Assembly: GCF_900107545.1 (NCBI RefSeq)
Contig: NZ_FNQZ01000010.1
Location: 52,325-116,324, forward strand
Length of the DNA: 64,000 nucleotides
Source: Pseudobutyrivibrio sp. ACV-2
GTDB taxonomy: Bacteria; Bacillota; Clostridia; Lachnospirales; Lachnospiraceae
Reading direction: 5' to 3'
Shown here piece after piece: positions 18,313 through 27,830 of this stretch; the first letter of the stretch is position 1, and every line of letters begins with the position of its first letter. Both the position numbers and the translations under genes were made by a program. Below the pieces are notes generated by a model. It ran no database searches and was not told the DNA's origin. It was given only the letters and a program-made list of their open reading frames with translations.

Positions 18313-19173
18313 TTAGTTCTGCAAATACAGAGCTGCAGTTAAAATACCATTATTAGCAGTTTCCCATACAACTATATTAGAATCGTATTTATTCACAAAT
18401 TTTAAATCCAAGGTATTTCCTGAGATTGTTGCATCCCATCCTGCTGGTAAATAATTTACAGGAAGTGAATGTGGATGACGCTCAGAAGCAGGAACCCCTG
18501 CAGTTTTCATAGCAGCATAAATAGTGGAAGAAACCTGACAAACTCCACCACCAATGCCAATAGCATGCTCCTTATTGATGAAAACAGGTGCATCTACAAA
18601 ACCGTTTGCTGCTGTGCGAGGTCCAATAGCCTTGTTGGCAGAGAAGGTCTTTCCTGGCTCCACAACCGTACCATTAACATGACCTGCTGCAATAGCAATG
18701 TTATTACCTCGTGGTGCCTCATGGTTATATTCTGTTGAATATATGCCTAAAAGCGTGTAGGTCTTTGGTACGACTATCTCTGTACCTGCAACAGGAATTC
18801 CATCTCTTCCTTCAAACTGTCCTACATTAGCGTAGTGATACACATATGCGAGCATATTGTCCCCATAAAGTATCTGAAGGTCCGGATTTTTCTGCATGTA
18901 ATCTGTGGCATTAAATGTAGCGCTGGCATTTCTGTTTTCGTAAATACCATGATAAATATAGTGATTTAATAGCCACAGCTGACTACCATTTGAATAAGCT
19001 GCCACATCAGGATAAAGTGTAGCATAGTAGTCTGCATCAAAAACCTTTGCGGCTGCCTGTAACTCATCATTTGAGGCTGCACTTACCGTAAGATTTGGCG
19101 ATACCGCAAATGCGATAATTACAAAAGTCATCGAGATAATAATTTTGGCAATATGCAATTGTATTTTTTCCAT
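18313..19173 (-). CDS. Secreted VanW-family protein with N-terminal DYYATLYPDV repeats
   Basis: 286 residues. A signal peptide spans residues 1-32 (MEKIQLHIAK followed by a hydrophobic core). Two short repeats follow, FDADYYATLYPDVAAY and FNATDYMQKNPDLQIL, each ending in a HY..HG/GQFEGR tail; this repeat type is common on Lachnospiraceae surface proteins. The C-terminal 150 residues are VanW: TFSANKAIGPRTA, GGGVCQVSSTIYAA and HPHSLPVNYLPAG. VanW is a domain of unknown function found beside peptidoglycan-binding modules and in vancomycin-resistance loci; resistance should not be inferred here. Start has GGGAGGGG upstream. Confidence 0.88.
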   Translation of the reverse strand: MEKIQLHIAKIIISMTFVIIAFAVSPNLTVSAASNDELQAAAKVFDADYYATLYPDVAAYSNGSQLWLLNHYIYHGIYENRNASATFNATDYMQKNPDLQILYGDNMLAYVYHYANVGQFEGRDGIPVAGTEIVVPKTYTLLGIYSTEYNHEAPRGNNIAIAAGHVNGTVVEPGKTFSANKAIGPRTAANGFVDAPVFINKEHAIGIGGGVCQVSSTIYAAMKTAGVPASERHPHSLPVNYLPAGWDATISGNTLDLKFVNKYDSNIVVWETANNGILTAALYLQN

Positions 19174-19240
19174 AAAACCCCTCCCAATATGTAAATCGTT
19201 TGATTAGTATGAATATTTTAACACTTTTGTAAATACAATA

Positions 19241-19266
19241 AAAGAGCGCCAAACTTGGCGCTCTTT
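19241..19266 (-). terminator. Terminator of the 19284-19766 gene
   Basis: AAAGAGCGCC AAACTT GGCGCTCTTT type hairpin, 17 nt past the stop codon; the A/T-rich arms make it usable in both directions. Confidence 0.85.
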
Positions 19267-19283
19267 AAAATTCTGTGAACTTT

Positions 19284-19766
19284 TTATTTGTTTTTATTCT
19301 GTTCTGCTTCGAGCTCTTTGCGCTTCTTTAACGCCCATGCTCTAAGGCCCTTTTTCTTTTTAGCTTCCACTGGAGCATTTCCTCCGCGAAGTCCTCTTAC
19401 CTTTGTGATGTAGAGACCAGAAACTGTAGCCTTAACTTCCTTTTTAACAGGAATCTGGTCGAAAATTTCTCCGTCAGCGATAAGTGTCATCATCTGTGGG
19501 CCAACCTTGGCCTTGACAACAGGTACTTTCATGCCCTTCTGATACCAAGGAACTGCATTCATCATCTGCTCTGGGAATCCTGCATCCTTGAACTTCATCA
19601 TCTTTTTATCGATGATAAGCATTGAAACCTGCTGTGCCATGGCATCCATCTGAACCTGCTGTTCAGCACGACGTGCCTCGGCTTTTTTCCCCATAAAATA
19701 TAAAGCAACGAATGCCGCAATCAATATCACAAGGATTACAAGCATAACGATTATTGGTGTGCTCAT
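19284..19766 (-). CDS. Small membrane-anchored protein of unknown function
   Basis: 160 residues. Residues 5-26 form one transmembrane helix (IIVMLVILVILIAAFVALYF). A basic coiled segment follows (GKKAEARRAEQQVQMDAMAQQ), then a globular part with FPEQMMNAVPWYQKGMKVPVV and a Lys-rich tail. I do not recognise the family. The layout resembles Lachnospiraceae single-pass proteins with a cytoplasmic domain. It has AGGAGG before the ATG and its own terminator, so it is probably monocistronic. Confidence 0.7.
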   Translation of the reverse strand: MSTPIIVMLVILVILIAAFVALYFMGKKAEARRAEQQVQMDAMAQQVSMLIIDKKMMKFKDAGFPEQMMNAVPWYQKGMKVPVVKAKVGPQMMTLIADGEIFDQIPVKKEVKATVSGLYITKVRGLRGGNAPVEAKKKKGLRAWALKKRKELEAEQNKNK

Positions 19767-20104
19767 ATTATATCCTCCTAACTACGGGGACCCTCTGAAT
19801 ATAGGGTCACAACTAGGTTATATCTTATCATGTTAGGGATGGAAAAGCAATATGTGTCGTGGCTAGCCCTTAGGCTGTGGCTCGCGTAGTTGAGATGGCT
19901 AGCCCTTAGGCTGTGGCTCGCCAGTTACGGTCACAAGCCCTAGGTCTCTACGCTCAGCTTAGAATGCTTCGCTTAAGAGACCTAGGGCTTGTTACCTACT
20001 GGCTATCTAGACTTTTGTCTAGAGGCGCAGCATTGTTATTTATTGGCTGTATAGACAAACGTCTAGAACGCGAACTTGTAATATGGTTGATTACCCTACG
20101 CATT
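19767..20104. repeat. 338-nt intergenic region made of repeats
   Basis: No gene seen. It holds a 25-nt direct repeat beginning GGCTAGCCCTTAGGCTG at 19861 and again at 19897 (period 36), the second copy abutting the 84-nt palindrome at 19920. Bases 20004-20070 contain two TCTAGAC/GTCTAG-like inverted motifs (CTAGACTTTTGTCTAG at 20007; ATAGACAAACGTCTAG at 20051). Confidence 0.7.
19920..20003. repeat. 84-nt covarying palindrome, copy 2
   Basis: Outer arms GCCAGT and ACTGGC; inner perfect stem ACAAGCCCTAGGTCTCT with its complement; apical loop ACGCTCAGCTTAGAATGC followed by TTCGCTTA. The loop is identical to copy 3, while the stem sequence differs completely from copy 1 and still pairs. It lies downstream of the glycogen phosphorylase stop codon. 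Confidence 0.85.
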
Positions 20105-22354
20105 TTATAGGTGCCAGATATCCTCGTTGTATTGAGCTATTGTACGGTCGCTTGAGAAGAAGCCTGCGTTGGCGATGTTTTTGATCATTTTGCGGCCCCA
20201 CTCTGTGCGGTCTTCGAATGCCTTGTATGCCTTTTCCTTTGTCTCGCAGTAATCCTTGAAGTCTGGGAATGTCATGAACCAGTCCTTATTTAAGAGCTCG
20301 TTGTAGAGACGCTCAAGGTTCTCTCGCTGGCCTACTTCCATGAGCTTGTCAGATACGATGAAGTCTACGCATTTCTTGAGGTTTGCGTCCTTCTCGTAGT
20401 AGTCGCGTGAGCAGTAGCTTGCGTCTGCATAGCGCTTGATTACTGTGTCTGAATCCTCACCGAAGATGAAGATGTTGTCATCGCCTACGAAATCGTGCAT
20501 CTCTACGTTTGCACCGTCCATAGTACCGATGGCTACGGCACCGTTGAGCATGAACTTCATGTTTGAAGTACCAGATGCTTCCTTAGAAGCAAGTGAAATC
20601 TGCTCGTGAATATCGCAAGCTGGAATAAGCTTCTCAGCAAGTGTTACGTTGTAGTTTTCAACCATAACTACATTGAGATATGGGCTAACCTCTGGATCCT
20701 TTGCAATGATTTCCTGGAGGCAGAGGATAAGGTGGATGATATCTTTTGCGATCACGTAAGCTGGAGCTGCCTTCGCACCAAAGATAACTGTGATTGGGCG
20801 AGCTGGCTTCTTGCCTTCCTTAATCTCGAAGTACTTGTTGATTACATAAAGTGCGTTCATCTGCTGACGCTTGTACTCGTGAAGTCTCTTAATCTGGATA
20901 TCGTAAACGCTGTTGTCATCGATTTCGATACCCTGTGTCTTTGCAAGGTATTTCTTGAGAACAGTCTTACGTGTATTCTTAACATCAAGGAACTTCTGAA
21001 CTACAGCATCATCGTTCATGAACTGCTCAAGCTTCTTTAGCTCTGTAGCGTCCTTCTTGAAGCCTGGTCCGATGAGCTCTTCGATAAGCTTTGAAAGCTC
21101 TGGGTTGCAATATAATAACCAACGACGGAATGTAATACCGTTTGTCTTGTTGTTGAATTTCTCTGGGTAGAGCTCATAGAACTTGTGAAGCTCTGTCTCC
21201 TTTAAAATCTCTGTGTGAAGAGCTGCAACACCATTGATTGAAATACCATAGTGAATATCCATGTGTGCCATGTGAACAAGTCCGTCTCTGATGATAGCAA
21301 CATCTGGATCTGCAACCTTTCTTGCTACGCGGTTGTGAAGCTCGCGGATAATAGGCATAAGCTGTGGGACAGCCTTCATCATGAAGTGGATTGGCCACTT
21401 CTCAAGGGCCTCAGCGAGGATTGTGTGGTTAGTGTAAGCTGTGCACTTAGAAACCACATCAATTGCCTCGTCCATTGTAAGACCACGAATCTGAAGGAGT
21501 CGAACTAACTCAGGAATAACCATTGAAGGGTGTGTATCATTAATCTGGATTACTGCATAATCAGCAAGGTCATAAAGGTTTGAGCCCTTTTCTACAGCCT
21601 CATCTAAAATGAGCTGTGCAGCGTTTGAAACCATGAAATACTGCTGATATACGCGAAGTAATCTTCCGTTGTCATCTGAATCATCCGGATAAAGGAAGAG
21701 AGTAAGGTTTTTTGTAAATGCAGCCTTATCGAAGCTAATGCCCTCGCCGATGATGCTCTCATCTACTGTGTCTACATCAAAAAGATGTAGCTTTGTTGTT
21801 ACTGAATCATAGCCTGTAACATCAATATCATACATGCGGGATGTAACATTGAAACCACCAAAATCTACCTGGTAAGTTCTCTCTGTCTTTGTCATCCAGC
21901 TGTGATGTCTCATCCATGGGTTTGGTTCTTCAGTCTGAAGATTGTTTTTAAATACCTGTTTGAAAAGACCCATATGATATGCAAGACCAACACCATCACC
22001 ATTAAGACCAAGTGTTGCGATTGAATCAAGGAAGCAAGCTGCAAGTCTACCAAGACCGCCGTTACCTAAAGATGGCTCAACTTCGATTTCCTCGATTTCA
22101 GCAAGTGACTTTCCGCAAGCCTCAAGCTCTGCCTTTACTTCATCATAAAGTCCAAGGTTAATAAGGTTATTTGATAAAAGCTTTCCGATAAGGAACTCTG
22201 CACTGATGTAGTAAAGCTTCTTCTTACCACCGGCAATTTCCTTATTCTTTGCCTGATCCTTTACATACTCTAAGAGACCAATGTAGATTTCTTCATTTGT
22301 ACACTGATCCATGTGACGACCAAATCTTACCTTGATATACTCGTTTGCTGTCAT
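20105..22354 (-). CDS. glgP: Glycogen phosphorylase
   Basis: 749 residues from the ATG at 22352-22354 ([12 protein letters not shown]), which has AGGAGG seven bases before it; the open frame extends 25 codons further but without a site. Motifs: [19 protein letters not shown] near residue 95, [31 protein letters not shown], and the pyridoxal-phosphate lysine in [15 protein letters not shown]. It releases glucose 1-phosphate from storage glycogen or maltodextrin. The length is a little short of the usual 800, typical of clostridial enzymes. The AraC-type regulator is divergent, 175 nt away, and might control it. Confidence 0.93.
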   Translation of the reverse strand: MTANEYIKVRFGRHMDQCTNEEIYIGLLEYVKDQAKNKEIAGGKKKLYYISAEFLIGKLLSNNLINLGLYDEVKAELEACGKSLAEIEEIEVEPSLGNGGLGRLAACFLDSIATLGLNGDGVGLAYHMGLFKQVFKNNLQTEEPNPWMRHHSWMTKTERTYQVDFGGFNVTSRMYDIDVTGYDSVTTKLHLFDVDTVDESIIGEGISFDKAAFTKNLTLFLYPDDSDDNGRLLRVYQQYFMVSNAAQLILDEAVEKGSNLYDLADYAVIQINDTHPSMVIPELVRLLQIRGLTMDEAIDVVSKCTAYTNHTILAEALEKWPIHFMMKAVPQLMPIIRELHNRVARKVADPDVAIIRDGLVHMAHMDIHYGISINGVAALHTEILKETELHKFYELYPEKFNNKTNGITFRRWLLYCNPELSKLIEELIGPGFKKDATELKKLEQFMNDDAVVQKFLDVKNTRKTVLKKYLAKTQGIEIDDNSVYDIQIKRLHEYKRQQMNALYVINKYFEIKEGKKPARPITVIFGAKAAPAYVIAKDIIHLILCLQEIIAKDPEVSPYLNVVMVENYNVTLAEKLIPACDIHEQISLASKEASGTSNMKFMLNGAVAIGTMDGANVEMHDFVGDDNIFIFGEDSDTVIKRYADASYCSRDYYEKDANLKKCVDFIVSDKLMEVGQRENLERLYNELLNKDWFMTFPDFKDYCETKEKAYKAFEDRTEWGRKMIKNIANAGFFSSDRTIAQYNEDIWHL

Positions 22355-22478
22355 TTTATCCTCCTCATAAAAAGTGCTGATATGTTTTTTCTTTTGGGAT
22401 TGCTTGAAAATTTCTGAACACATCAGCAATTAACTATCAACTCTGATGACAGTATAATCTCGTTTACGTGATTTAGGC

Positions 22479-22508
22479 TTGCGCAATCGTATTAAAAAGT
22501 GATACTAT
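22479..22508 (+). promoter_or_regulatory. Possible promoter of the AraC-type regulator
   Basis: TTGCGC at 22479-22484 and TACTAT at 22503-22508 are separated by 18 nt and lie 22 nt before the ATG. The match is moderate. The 175-nt divergent region must also hold the glgP promoter on the minus strand. Confidence 0.4.
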
Positions 22509-22529
22509 TCTATCATCCTGGAGGTGCAT

Positions 22530-23402
22530 ATGTTAAATATTAATGATTATCAGGCCATTCATGAGAGGACCAGCCACTTCGATTACAACATTCCTTACAA
22601 CACATACCCATGTACTATTCCACTAGACTTCGAGTCGGTGCCACTACACTGGCATGAGGATGTGGAGTTTATTTACATAAAAAAAGGCCGTGGAATCCTT
22701 GTTATTGAAGGTGTTGAATATAATGTTTCAGCTGGAGATATTGCTTTTTTAATTCCTGGAAATATTCACGGAATTTTTCAATATGAAGATGACTCTATGG
22801 AATACGAAAATATTCTTTTCGATGAGAAAATGTTTTCTTCTTCCCTTGATGAATTTTATGATAGTTTTCTATTACCATTTTTCCAGAACACTGTAGATGT
22901 ACCTCACGTCTTTAGTCAGGGTGTACCAGGATACGAAAGTATTAAGCGATATTTAGATGCCAATGATAATATATCATCCCACCGGGAAGGTGCCTGGGGA
23001 CTGGCCATCAAGGGTAATCTGTATCTACTTTTATTTAATCTGGTTACTTTATATGAAGAGAAAATAGATGCTTCCAGCAAAAAGAATATAGATAAGCTCA
23101 AACCTGTCATCAAACACGTAGAATTACATTATAGCGAGCCTACCACTGTAGCTGATATGGCAGATATAGCCGGTTTCTCTGAGTCACACTTTATGCGATT
23201 TTTCAAGGAGACCTTCGGTGTAAGCTTTATCACCTATCTAAACGACTATAGACTTTCCATGGCAGCACGCCTGTTACTGTCTACGGAAGAGAATATTTTA
23301 GATATTTCTCAGGAAGTTGGGTTTGATAATCTGTCACATTTCAACAGACAGTTCAAGAAAAAATATAATAAGACGCCAAAAGAATATCGATTGAATCAGT
23401 GA
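22530..23402 (+). CDS. AraC-family transcriptional regulator with cupin sensor domain
   Basis: 290 residues from the ATG at 22530; GGAGG lies five bases before it, and a GTG six bases upstream is the alternative. Residues 30-110 form a cupin-type sugar-binding domain (VPLHWHEDVEFIYIKKGRG, IPGNIHGIF). Residues 195-290 hold the two AraC helix-turn-helix motifs: VADMADIAGFSESHFMRFFK and ILDISQEVGFDNLSHFNRQF, followed by KKYNKTPKEYR. It is the only intact plus-strand gene of the window. Typical members sense a mono- or oligosaccharide; the target is probably glgP or itself (inference from position). Confidence 0.9.
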   Translation: MLNINDYQAIHERTSHFDYNIPYNTYPCTIPLDFESVPLHWHEDVEFIYIKKGRGILVIEGVEYNVSAGDIAFLIPGNIHGIFQYEDDSMEYENILFDEKMFSSSLDEFYDSFLLPFFQNTVDVPHVFSQGVPGYESIKRYLDANDNISSHREGAWGLAIKGNLYLLLFNLVTLYEEKIDASSKKNIDKLKPVIKHVELHYSEPTTVADMADIAGFSESHFMRFFKETFGVSFITYLNDYRLSMAARLLLSTEENILDISQEVGFDNLSHFNRQFKKKYNKTPKEYRLNQ

Positions 23403-23407
23403 TTAAA

Positions 23408-23441
23408 AAATGCTGCCAGTTTTAAAGTGCTGGCAGCATTT
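23408..23441. terminator. Bidirectional terminator between convergent genes
   Basis: Twelve-base arms AAATGCTGCCAG and CTGGCAGCATTT with A runs on the left and T-rich sequence on the right. It serves the AraC regulator (plus) and the SGNH-type gene (minus). Confidence 0.88.
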
Positions 23442-23451
23442 CGTATTTACG

Positions 23452-24540
23452 TTATTTATTTAGTAGTGAAGAATAATCATAGTTCATGTAGAATTCTTTT
23501 TCTACGCTGATGTATTCTTCGTAATTATCTTTAGTTAATCTATCTGTGCCTGAGTAAAGCCAGCCGAGGATTTGAGAGTTAACCCAATCACCATGGTGAC
23601 ACTCGTCACTGTAGTTATCTAAGTTTGTGGTAAGATTAAACTCATTGTTGAAGGAATACAGATGAATGTTGTCGCATTCAAGCATCAATGAGATGGCGTA
23701 TTCCTCTGCAGCTATCCAGCGTTCCACTGTGCCCAGCTCCATCTGAGAGCCCCACCAGGCTATAGAGTATGGTGTCAGGTAATAGTAGAACTGCACATCC
23801 GGATTGGCCTTGGCCAAAGATACCACGTTTTGTATGATGTTGTCATGTACCATCTCTTTTACTTCATCTACAAATGGCTGAATCTCTTCAGGCGAATTGT
23901 ATTCTGCTCTATCCCCTAGCACGATATCTGAACCAAACTGTGCCTCTTCCATCCAGTTTGCATAATCATCAAAGCTTGTTATTCCAGTGGCAGCATCACC
24001 ACTTCTGGCTTCATCAAGCATCGGCAAACAAATATCAAATAGTATCTGTTTATTGAAAATGTATTTCACATCGTTGAATGGATTATTATCGTAGAGATAA
24101 TCGGGATATGAGCCCAGATCATTTCTTACTCTATCCTTATCATCCATCAGATACGCATAATCTAGTGGCCTGATGACAACCTTTAAATCCGGGTTGTATT
24201 TAATGGCTTTAGCTATGTTGTCGTTTTGCTCTTTGTAGGTTCCACCTGCAAATGGGACCTTGATAAAGCTTCCACCAAACAACTCCTCGGCCTCGCTGGT
24301 CTTGAAGTTTTCCGCCATGGATGTGCCTATAATCATTGAGTCATAGTCGAAGTGACGGATGATTCCATCATTTTGGCTGCGCTCGTTGTCCAGGGTGTAG
24401 TATAGGCTGGCCTGAGGCGCGTGGTAGTGGAAGTAGGGGTCTATGTAGATGATTGGGGTGGCAAGGGCACCTAAAATTAATACTATAATTAAGGCTGTTG
24501 CTAGCCACCATTTTTTTGTATTCAACATATAGTCTCTCAT
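23452..24540 (-). CDS. Membrane-anchored SGNH/AlgJ-DltD-like partner of the MBOAT acyltransferase
   Basis: 362 residues with one N-terminal membrane helix (residues 12-32, WLATALIIVLILGALATPI) and an extracytoplasmic domain. DSMIIGTSMAENFKTSE carries the Ser of an SGNH-like GTSMAENF block, and DECHHGDWVNSQILGWL near the end has a plausible Asp-x-x-His (DECH) catalytic pair. Proteins of this build sit beside MBOAT O-acyltransferases in AlgI-AlgJ or PatA-PatB type systems and take the acyl group on the outer side. Its start codon directly abuts the MBOAT stop. An alternative start is MLNTKKWW, four codons in. Confidence 0.78.
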   Translation of the reverse strand: MRDYMLNTKKWWLATALIIVLILGALATPIIYIDPYFHYHAPQASLYYTLDNERSQNDGIIRHFDYDSMIIGTSMAENFKTSEAEELFGGSFIKVPFAGGTYKEQNDNIAKAIKYNPDLKVVIRPLDYAYLMDDKDRVRNDLGSYPDYLYDNNPFNDVKYIFNKQILFDICLPMLDEARSGDAATGITSFDDYANWMEEAQFGSDIVLGDRAEYNSPEEIQPFVDEVKEMVHDNIIQNVVSLAKANPDVQFYYYLTPYSIAWWGSQMELGTVERWIAAEEYAISLMLECDNIHLYSFNNEFNLTTNLDNYSDECHHGDWVNSQILGWLYSGTDRLTKDNYEEYISVEKEFYMNYDYSSLLNK

Positions 24541-26064
24541 TTAGAAATTAAAATATAGGAATGTGCTGATTCCTGACAGGGATGCTATGGACCAGGATAA
24601 AAGGATTGCGGTCCAGAGCATGTTTTTTATGTTTGGTACGAACTGTCGCATTTTTTCTACTGAGTTTTTACAGCCAAGCACGATGAATAGCGCAAGATAG
24701 TAAAATACTCCAACATAGATAAATGGCAGCGAATTAGTCAGTGCCGTGCCGTCCCAGAAATAGTTAAGGCCTGGGATTTTGAAGGCTTCAAGTATGTGGA
24801 CATCTATCGGTGTGAAATCCACATAGAGAATCTGCTTTATTAATGAAATGGCATCACCTATTGTATTTGCTCTGAAAAATACAACTGACAATGTGAAAAA
24901 GCCCTGGGTAATCATCCAACCAAGTGCGGGATGAAGATTGTCAAAGAACTTTTTAAACATTCTGGTGACAATGCAGAATAAACCATTAAGCACCGACCAC
25001 AGCACAAAGGTCCAGGCTGCTCCATGCCAGAAACCACTAAGTAAAAATACTATAAACAAATTTATATATGTGCGGATATTTCCTTTTCGGCTACCACCCA
25101 AAGGAATGTACACATATCTGGTGAAAAATCTGCTAAGGGTCATATGCCAGCGATTCCAGAAATCTGTGATGGTAACAGCTTTATATGGGGAATTGAAATT
25201 CACTGGTAAATCAATGTTTAGCATTTTACCAAGTCCAATGGCCATATCGCAGTATCCACTAAAATCAAAATATAGCTGGAAGCAATATCCCACTGCTATA
25301 AGGATTGCATTTGTAGCTTGAAGTGTTGCCACATTTTCATAGCCCCAGTTTACCGCTATGCCGAATACATCCGCCAAGAGAACCTTTTTTCCCATACCTA
25401 TGGCAAACATATAAAGGCCCTTTGCCATGTTATCCCAGTTAAACTTCTTTTTGGATTTATCCAGAAGCTGTGGTATCAGCTCATCATGGGTCACTATAGG
25501 ACCTGCCACAAGCTGTGGGAAAAATGTGACATAGCATGCGTAAGTCAAAAAATCGTATTCTGGCACTTCGCCTCTAAATGTATCCACTATAAATGAAATC
25601 TGCTGGAATGTGAAAAAGCTGATTCCTAGTGGCAGTAAAATGTGAAGCAGCGGCCAATCCATTTTCATTATCGTATTTACGTTTTCAATAAAGAAGTCCA
25701 TGTACTTGAAATAAAATATTATTCCAAGATTGATGGCTACTCCAAATAGCATGATTGGCTTACACTTTTTTAGCCTGCCAAGAGATGAACCTGCCAGGTT
25801 TTGCAGTTCTTCATTTTCTGTGACTGCCTGAAGTATGGTGGCTCTCTGCATGCCTTTCATCCATCGGTAAAACAGAAAATTGATACATACACTGGAAATG
25901 ATTATCAGCAGATATGATGGATTAAAGTAGCCGTAAAACCACAGGGACATCCCTAGTAAAAAGGCATGTCCCAGTTTGTATTTTCCTGTGTGGTTGAGTG
26001 CAAAGTAGCCAAGTATGCACATTGGCATGAATAAAAATATGAATATATATGAATTGAATAACAT
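24541..26064 (-). CDS. MBOAT O-acyltransferase (AlgI/DltB-like)
   Basis: 507 residues, about eleven membrane helices. It carries the family signatures: FFPQLVAGPIVTHDELIPQL, the FDFSGYCDMAIGLGKM block, NFNSPYKAVTITDFWNRWHMTLSRFF, and SGFWHGAAWTFVLWS with the catalytic histidine near residue 320. It is predicted to bring an acyl group (usually acetyl) across the membrane for O-acylation of a surface polymer, with the downstream SGNH-like protein as final transferase. The polymer is unknown; two polysaccharide clusters lie on either side. It ends at the SGNH gene with no gap. Confidence 0.92.
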   Translation of the reverse strand: MLFNSYIFIFLFMPMCILGYFALNHTGKYKLGHAFLLGMSLWFYGYFNPSYLLIIISSVCINFLFYRWMKGMQRATILQAVTENEELQNLAGSSLGRLKKCKPIMLFGVAINLGIIFYFKYMDFFIENVNTIMKMDWPLLHILLPLGISFFTFQQISFIVDTFRGEVPEYDFLTYACYVTFFPQLVAGPIVTHDELIPQLLDKSKKKFNWDNMAKGLYMFAIGMGKKVLLADVFGIAVNWGYENVATLQATNAILIAVGYCFQLYFDFSGYCDMAIGLGKMLNIDLPVNFNSPYKAVTITDFWNRWHMTLSRFFTRYVYIPLGGSRKGNIRTYINLFIVFLLSGFWHGAAWTFVLWSVLNGLFCIVTRMFKKFFDNLHPALGWMITQGFFTLSVVFFRANTIGDAISLIKQILYVDFTPIDVHILEAFKIPGLNYFWDGTALTNSLPFIYVGVFYYLALFIVLGCKNSVEKMRQFVPNIKNMLWTAILLSWSIASLSGISTFLYFNF

Positions 26065-26068
26065 ATTA

Positions 26069-26113
26069 CCCTCATCCGGCCCGGTGGGCCACCTTCCCCC
26101 TCAGGGGGAAGGC
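26069..26113. repeat. CCTCATCC...CCTTCCCCC intergenic palindromic repeat, copy A
   Basis: CCCTCATCC, then GGCCCGGTGGGCC, then CCTTCCCCCTCAGGGGGAAGG, a GC-rich hairpin in AT-rich surroundings. The last module recurs at 36149-36167. The repeat lies between the MBOAT gene and metY. Confidence 0.75.
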
Positions 26114-26121
26114 TATGGCTT

Positions 26122-27396
26122 TTATTTTAATGCCTGCGCTATATCTGCGATTAGGTCAGAGCTGTCTTCAAGGCCGCAGGATACGCGGATAAGTCCTGCT
26201 GGAATTCCGGCTGCTTCTAGCTGCTCATCTGTCATCTGACGGTGGGTTGATGTAGCTGGATTTAAGCAGCAGCTTCTAGCATCTGCAACGTGTGTTTCGA
26301 TAGCGATAAGCTTGAGCTTTTTCATAAAGCTTTCTGCTGCACTACGTCCGCCTTCAAGCTCGAAGGATACTACGCCGCAGCCTCCCTTTGGAAGATACTT
26401 CTGGGCGATTTCATAGTATTTGTCACCTTCAAGTCCTGGGTATGTAACCTTTTTAACCTCTGGCTGTTCTGATAAGAATTTTGCAACAGCAAGTCCGTTT
26501 TCAACGTGACGTGGCATACGCACATGAAGTGATTCAAGGCCAAGGTTAAGTATGAATGCATGCTGTGGCGACTGGATGCAACCAAAATCTCTCATAAGCT
26601 GTGCTGTACATTTTGTAATGAAAGCACCTTCCTTGCCGAACTTCTCAGCGTATGTAATACCGTGATAGCTGTCATCTGGTGTACAAAGTCCTGGAAATTT
26701 ATCAGCGTGAGCCATCCAGTCGAATTTACCTGAATCTACGATGCAACCTCCTACTGCTGCGCCGTGACCATCCATGTATTTAGTTGTTGAATGAGTGACA
26801 ATATCTGCTCCCCACTCGATAGGTCTGCAGTTTACTGGTGTTGGGAATGTGTTGTCTACGATAAGTGGAACACCATGCTCATGTGCAGCCTTTGCAAATT
26901 TCTCGATGTCTAAAACTGTAAGTGCTGGATTTGCGATTGTCTCGCCAAATACTGCGCGAGTATTTTCCTGGAATGCTGCGTTAAGCTCTTCCTCTGATGC
27001 CATAGGATCGACAAATGTAACATCAACACCCATCTTTTTCATGGTTACAGCGATAAGGTTGAAGGTACCACCATAGATTGATGAGGATGCGACAATGTGG
27101 CTGCCGCATTCACAAATATTGAAAAGTGCAAAAAAGTTGGCTGCCTGTCCTGATGATGTAAGCATAGCTGCTGTACCACCCTCAAGAGCAGCAATCTTTG
27201 CAGCTACATAGTCATTAGTTGGATTTTGAAGACGTGTGTAGAAATAACCTTCTGCCTCAAGGTCAAAAAGCTTTCCCATGTCCTCGCTTGTATCATATTT
27301 AAAAGTAGTAGACTGAACTATTGGAATCTGACGTGGTTCGCCGTTTCCTGGAGTATAGCCAGCCTGTACACATTTTGTTCCAATTCCTTGATTCAT
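26122..27396 (-). CDS. metY: O-acetylhomoserine sulfhydrylase / aminocarboxypropyltransferase
   Basis: 424 residues from the ATG at 27394-27396 (MNQGIGTKCVQAGYTP), with AGGAGG seven bases upstream; the frame opens 11 codons earlier without a site. It belongs to the Cys/Met-metabolism PLP family: YTRLQNPTNDYVAAKIAALEGG, SSGQAANFFAL, VDNTFPTPVNCRP, and the cofactor lysine in THSTTKYMDGHGAAVGG. RVSCGLEDSSDLIADI closes the fold. It makes homocysteine from O-acetylhomoserine and sulfide, feeding methionine synthesis. It is separated from the EamA genes by a terminator, and I see no S-box riboswitch in the short leader. Confidence 0.9.
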   Translation of the reverse strand: MNQGIGTKCVQAGYTPGNGEPRQIPIVQSTTFKYDTSEDMGKLFDLEAEGYFYTRLQNPTNDYVAAKIAALEGGTAAMLTSSGQAANFFALFNICECGSHIVASSSIYGGTFNLIAVTMKKMGVDVTFVDPMASEEELNAAFQENTRAVFGETIANPALTVLDIEKFAKAAHEHGVPLIVDNTFPTPVNCRPIEWGADIVTHSTTKYMDGHGAAVGGCIVDSGKFDWMAHADKFPGLCTPDDSYHGITYAEKFGKEGAFITKCTAQLMRDFGCIQSPQHAFILNLGLESLHVRMPRHVENGLAVAKFLSEQPEVKKVTYPGLEGDKYYEIAQKYLPKGGCGVVSFELEGGRSAAESFMKKLKLIAIETHVADARSCCLNPATSTHRQMTDEQLEAAGIPAGLIRVSCGLEDSSDLIADIAQALK

Positions 27397-27420
27397 CTTT
27401 TTACCTCCTGTTAATAAAAT

Positions 27421-27448
27421 AAGGAGCATACAAAAAAGTACGCTCCTT
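27421..27448 (-). terminator. Terminator of the fnlA/EamA operon
   Basis: AAGGAGC...GCTCCTT stem with further GTAC/GTAT pairing and an A-rich loop. On the minus strand ATTTTATT follows. It lies between the EamA half-transporter stop and metY start. Confidence 0.75.
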
Positions 27449-27488
27449 ACACTTTATCATATTAAAGTAATAATTTAAACTCTATTTA

Positions 27489-27830
27489 CTAGATTCCAAA
27501 GCTGGCAATTACTATACCAACAATGATTACGAGCAATCCAAGCCCCTTCTTTTTGCTGATATGCTCACCCAGGAATATTTTTCCAAGGATTGCTACCCAT
27601 ATGTAACCTGTGGCTTCAAGGATAGGTCCTATAGAAAGCGGTACCATTTTGTAGCCAATTACCGAGCAAAGTGATGCTCCAAAGAAAACAATGTAAGCGC
27701 CCATAACCATTGGATTTAAATACTCAGCGATTTTGCTGGCATATTCTTTTTCAGCTGCCTTTTTCAATACAATCTGAGAGCATGAAGCAATGAATGTACC
27801 GGTGAGCATGATAAGTGCATATTTAAGCAT
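27489..27830 (-). CDS. Half-length EamA/SMR-type transporter subunit B
   Basis: 113 residues, four membrane helices: LIMLTGTFIASCSQIVLKKAA, MVMGAYIVFFGASLCSVIGY, LSIGPILEATGYIWVAILGK and LGLLVIIVGIVIASFGI. The glutamate in LEATGY and the final GxxLIxxGV-like helix match the EamA half fold. It overlaps its partner gene by 8 nt. Such split pairs (compare ArnE/ArnF) act as heterodimers that flip a lipid-linked sugar. Here the pair follows the FnlA gene, so a lipid-sugar substrate is plausible (inference). Confidence 0.78.
   Translation of the reverse strand: MLKYALIMLTGTFIASCSQIVLKKAAEKEYASKIAEYLNPMVMGAYIVFFGASLCSVIGYKMVPLSIGPILEATGYIWVAILGKIFLGEHISKKKGLGLLVIIVGIVIASFGI

Noticed and set aside
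18313..19173. VanW gene as vancomycin resistance
   Set aside because: No vanHAX or vanB-type genes nearby; VanW domains are common on unrelated surface proteins.
20606..21040. 144-codon plus-strand frame
   Set aside because: Antisense shadow of glycogen phosphorylase.
27397..27488. S-box riboswitch before metY
   Set aside because: The leader is too short and shows only a terminator hairpin for the preceding operon.
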